Positions 61,950 through 64,000 of a stretch of DNA of 64,000 nt are shown piece by piece. This DNA is from Allopusillimonas soli (lineage in GTDB: Bacteria; Pseudomonadota; Gammaproteobacteria; Burkholderiales; Burkholderiaceae_B): assembly GCF_004153445.1 (NCBI RefSeq), contig NZ_SDQC01000004.1, positions 391,431 through 455,430 of the forward strand. Direction: 5' to 3'. The notes under the pieces are model-generated. The model searched no databases and had not been told where the DNA came from. It saw nothing but the letters and a program-made list of their open reading frames with translations. Made by a program: the position numbers and the translations under genes. Within the stretch, counting starts at the first letter, position 1, and every line of letters begins with the position of its first letter.

Positions 61950-63134
61950 TCAAATTGGTTGAATAGGTTTGAAAATTCCTGTCTTGGTCATCTGCCGCCG
62001 CAGCTCAAATTGAGCGAGAGACTCGACGACATCGATCATTTCCAGCACTGCAAAGTCGATACGCTCCCAGTCGCGACGTTCCACGCTGACTGAATATAAG
62101 TAGTCATCACGCACTTGTCCTGTGGCAGGATCATTGCGCTGAGAAAACCCCGAAAGCGTGACACGGTGAGCGGACGGAAGGGCAGCGAAGGTTTCTCCAA
62201 CGATACGGAAGCCAATACCGTGCACATGTGCCATATATCGCTTGCGGATTTGTGCAGCGGGCAAGTCTTTGACAGACAGTTTTAGACCGCGAGCGGGCAC
62301 TGCGGCGATCTTGGATGGCATGTCTTCGAGCTCAGGTAAGTCTACGTCGAGGCGGACATGCTGGCCTTGCTCCGCAATTTCTAGCGATATCAGTGTTTCT
62401 CGTGGCCACGCAATATCTTGTAAGTTTTCTTCCAGCCAACGCTCCATGGCACTAATGTCATGATAGATCTCGTGTTCGATGAAGTGTTGTCGCTGCTCTT
62501 GTTCCTTTTCATAGCGCGCCTTGTCTTGTTCCCATGCTTCGAGTTGGCGCTGATGATGTGCAATAGCTTGTTGATGCGCTGCCTCCAGCTTTGCGAGTCT
62601 CTTCGGTAGGAGCTTTTCCCACCAGCGGGGGGGTGAAGGCGTAGGAGGAAGAGGGGCTGGTGATGCGTAAGGTGCCGGGATAAAACGAGGACGAGAATAG
62701 GGGGGCGGCGTATCTAGGTGAATGTTGGCCAGCGCGTCTAGTTCTCCGTTGATCTCATCACATTTGCGCTGAATCAATCCCAGGATGGCTTCGCGGTTTT
62801 GTTTTTTCGCGAGCTCCACCATCGATTCGCTAAGTTCGGTGCCATCTTGATCGTGGAAGGTGAGTAGCCCGTCATCTGCCACTCCGCAAATGAGAGAAAC
62901 GTGACGGGTCGGTGATGTTGACGGGCGTGTGAGCGATTGCCTTTGCTTAGGTGGAGGCTTATGCAGGTTCTGGCTGGATGAAAAACCTATAAAGCTGGTG
63001 TTCAGGCGTGCTCCGCGCTTGCCGATTCCCACCGAAGCACCGCGTGGACCCAGCGTCCAACTCATCCCAGACTTGCTTAGATTCATGCGTATGCCCGGCG
63101 CCAGTTTGATGGAGCGCCGAAAGCGCAGAGCCAT
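61950..63134 (-). CDS. DUF4236 domain-containing protein
   Basis: 394 residues. The N-terminal segment MALRFRRSIKLAPGIRMNLS then KSGMSWTLGPRGASVGIGKR is the DUF4236 signature. A Pro-rich linker (residues about 140-165) and a helical, probably coiled-coil section (KLEAAHQQAIAHHQRQLEAW) follow; the C-terminal 130 residues are uncharacterised. Often found in mobile regions. Function unknown. Reverse strand, convergent with the RES gene. Confidence 0.85.
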   Translation of the reverse strand: MALRFRRSIKLAPGIRMNLSKSGMSWTLGPRGASVGIGKRGARLNTSFIGFSSSQNLHKPPPKQRQSLTRPSTSPTRHVSLICGVADDGLLTFHDQDGTELSESMVELAKKQNREAILGLIQRKCDEINGELDALANIHLDTPPPYSRPRFIPAPYASPAPLPPTPSPPRWWEKLLPKRLAKLEAAHQQAIAHHQRQLEAWEQDKARYEKEQEQRQHFIEHEIYHDISAMERWLEENLQDIAWPRETLISLEIAEQGQHVRLDVDLPELEDMPSKIAAVPARGLKLSVKDLPAAQIRKRYMAHVHGIGFRIVGETFAALPSAHRVTLSGFSQRNDPATGQVRDDYLYSVSVERRDWERIDFAVLEMIDVVESLAQFELRRQMTKTGIFKPIQPI

Positions 63135-63250
63135 AATGTTCTCCTGCTTTCCCTATGATATTGTTATATTCAACTATATATCACAAATAGTTACTTAATA
63201 GTTTTTATCGCTACCGCACAACTGGCAACCCCAAACACCATAAACGACTA

Positions 63251-63268
63251 CGCCCGCTTCCGCGGGCG
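63251..63268. repeat. Hairpin in the radC leader
   Basis: CGCCCGC and GCGGGCG form a seven-base-pair GC stem around TTCC, 110 bases before the radC start. Confidence 0.45.
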
Positions 63269-63377
63269 TGCCTTGCACGCTTGCGACCTGGCAGTCGTCT
63301 TCGATCTTTGACTGCTTGCGCTGCGCCGTGTTGGTCACGGTTCCGGGCAATTCCGCCCGAGCAACCGGAGCACGATC

Positions 63378-63937
63378 ATGTCGCAACTTTCCTTTTCCTC
63401 GTTCGATTCCTCTCTGATGGTGCGTGACGCACAAGGCCATTACCTGTCGGCAACGGCCGATCAGATTATCGAAGCTGCACGGCAGGCGATTGACCAAAAT
63501 TGCAGCGCGGCGCGTCTTTTTCTTCTCCCGATATCGTCAAGGAATACCTGGGTGCCAAGCTGGCTGGTTACGATCACGAAGTCTTTTCGGTGTTGTTCCT
63601 TGATTCGCAGCATCGCTTGATCGAGTATGCCGAGATGTTTCACGGCACCATTGATAGCACGGCAGTCTATCCGCGTGAGGTACTTAAGGAAGCATTACGA
63701 CTCAATGCAGCCGCCGTCATCATGTCGCACAATCATCCGAGCGGCACTCCAGAACCAAGCGCAGCTGATCGGACATTTACCAAGCGGCTCAAGGAAGCGC
63801 TGGCGCTGGTGGATGTTCACACGCTGGATCACATCATTGTCGCGGGCAGCACCACGACGTCATTTGCCGAACAAGGCATTGACCTGTCCGGGAATTTCCT
63901 ACCAGTGAGAGCTAGAGATTCCGGCCTGGGTTGTTAA
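63378..63937 (+). pseudogene. radC: RadC-family (JAB/MPN+) gene, frameshifted and 3'-truncated
   Basis: ATG 63378 begins MSQLSFSSFDSSLMVRDAQG and reads to AIDQ, where the frame shifts. The expected KMQRGASF continues one base off: at 63494-63499 the text GACCAAAATTGCAG appears to lack one A. The second frame (63500 onward) holds IVKEYLGAKLAGYDHEVFSV and the JAMM metal motif SHNHPSGTPEPSAAD, intact. The last about 15 residues are not RadC-like and come from the IS3-family element at 63899. Typical of RadC copies on integrative elements; this one is broken unless the shift is a sequencing error. Confidence 0.8.
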
Positions 63938-64000
63938 TTCTTGGTTCAGGGTTCTCACGAACTGCCGTGGGGTCAAATAATTCAAGCTGGAATGCGGCCG
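63899..64000 (-). mobile_element. IS3-family transposase (OrfB), C-terminal end, partial
   Basis: Reverse-strand translation RPHSSLNYLTPRQFVRTLNQ then ELTTQAGISSSHW and stop (63899-63901) is the well-known C-terminal end of IS3-family OrfB transposases. The gene continues beyond the window. The element cut into the radC 3' end. Confidence 0.82.

Noticed and set aside
63490..63502. Programmed frameshift in radC
   Set aside because: Only four A residues and no slippery heptamer or downstream structure; RadC is not known to be recoded.
1..64000. CRISPR arrays, tRNA or rRNA genes
   Set aside because: No regularly spaced repeats, cloverleaf-like segments or rRNA sequence were noticed on reading; a dedicated scan was not possible.

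Overview
The window looks like chromosome of a betaproteobacterium of the order Burkholderiales, most likely family Alcaligenaceae (Bordetella/Achromobacter/Pusillimonas-like). This is inferred from seven periplasmic Bug-type (TTT, tripartite tricarboxylate transporter) solute receptors, many LysR/GntR/TetR regulators, class III CoA-transferases and aromatic-acid style catabolic operons. No tRNA, rRNA, CRISPR array or replication origin was seen. From about 34 kb onward base and codon composition is more mixed, and mobile-element debris accumulates.

Layout. 1-9.99 kb: the 3' end of a tartrate dehydratase-like enolase-superfamily gene, a GNAT acetyltransferase, a class III aminotransferase, a reverse-strand set (GntR regulator, metallo-hydrolase, Bug receptor, alpha/beta hydrolase), nudC, an MFS carrier and a 3-hydroxyisobutyrate-dehydrogenase-family enzyme. 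10.06-12.39 kb: a compact three-gene operon with one-base or short overlaps (zinc-independent ribosomal protein L36, CzcO-like flavoprotein with a Cys-rich tail, ACR3/bile-acid-type permease) behind a perfect 22-bp palindrome that looks like a Zur box. 12.4-18.4 kb: catabolic cluster A (Bug receptor, PDC-lactonase-like amidohydrolase, class III CoA-transferase, CitE-like lyase, divergent LysR pair), followed by a hydrolase and another Bug receptor. 20.5-28.7 kb: an operator/promoter followed by alpha/beta hydrolase, VOC dioxygenase-like protein, EntE-like aryl-acid ligase, hot-dog thioesterase, salicylyl/2-aminobenzoyl-CoA-type monooxygenase, Bug receptor, maleate-isomerase-like protein and TetR. 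This reads as a complete aryl-CoA hydroxylation and ring-cleavage route. 28.7-34.1 kb: DeoR plus HAD phosphatase, divergent from a phosphonate-type ABC importer with two permeases.

34.1-41 kb is a scarred region: gene remnants (LysR tail, nuclease head), an intact ParE/RHH toxin-antitoxin pair, an HxlR regulator beside an MFS gene interrupted by an in-frame amber codon, and an internally deleted TacAT module. 41.3-50.6 kb is catabolic cluster B. It repeats the gene families of cluster A (LysR, CoA-transferase, CitE-like lyase, amidohydrolase, Bug receptors) and adds an MmgE/PrpD protein, a GntR repressor and a TauD-like dioxygenase with a very clear operator-embedded promoter. 51-59.4 kb holds an RraA-like aldolase, a transposase remnant, and a cassette (FAD oxidase, PucR regulator, two-domain metallophosphoesterase, Bug receptor) flanked by a repeated non-coding element. 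59.4-64 kb is an island-like end: intact TacAT toxin-antitoxin, a RES-domain protein, a DUF4236 protein, and a radC gene that is both frameshifted and cut by an IS3-family element running out of the window.

Recurring logic: each catabolic set carries its own Bug receptor, but no TctA/TctB membrane component occurs in the window, so the receptors probably share a transporter encoded elsewhere. Clusters A and B suggest import of an organic acid or lactone, lactone opening, CoA transfer, then carbon-carbon cleavage by a CitE-like lyase.
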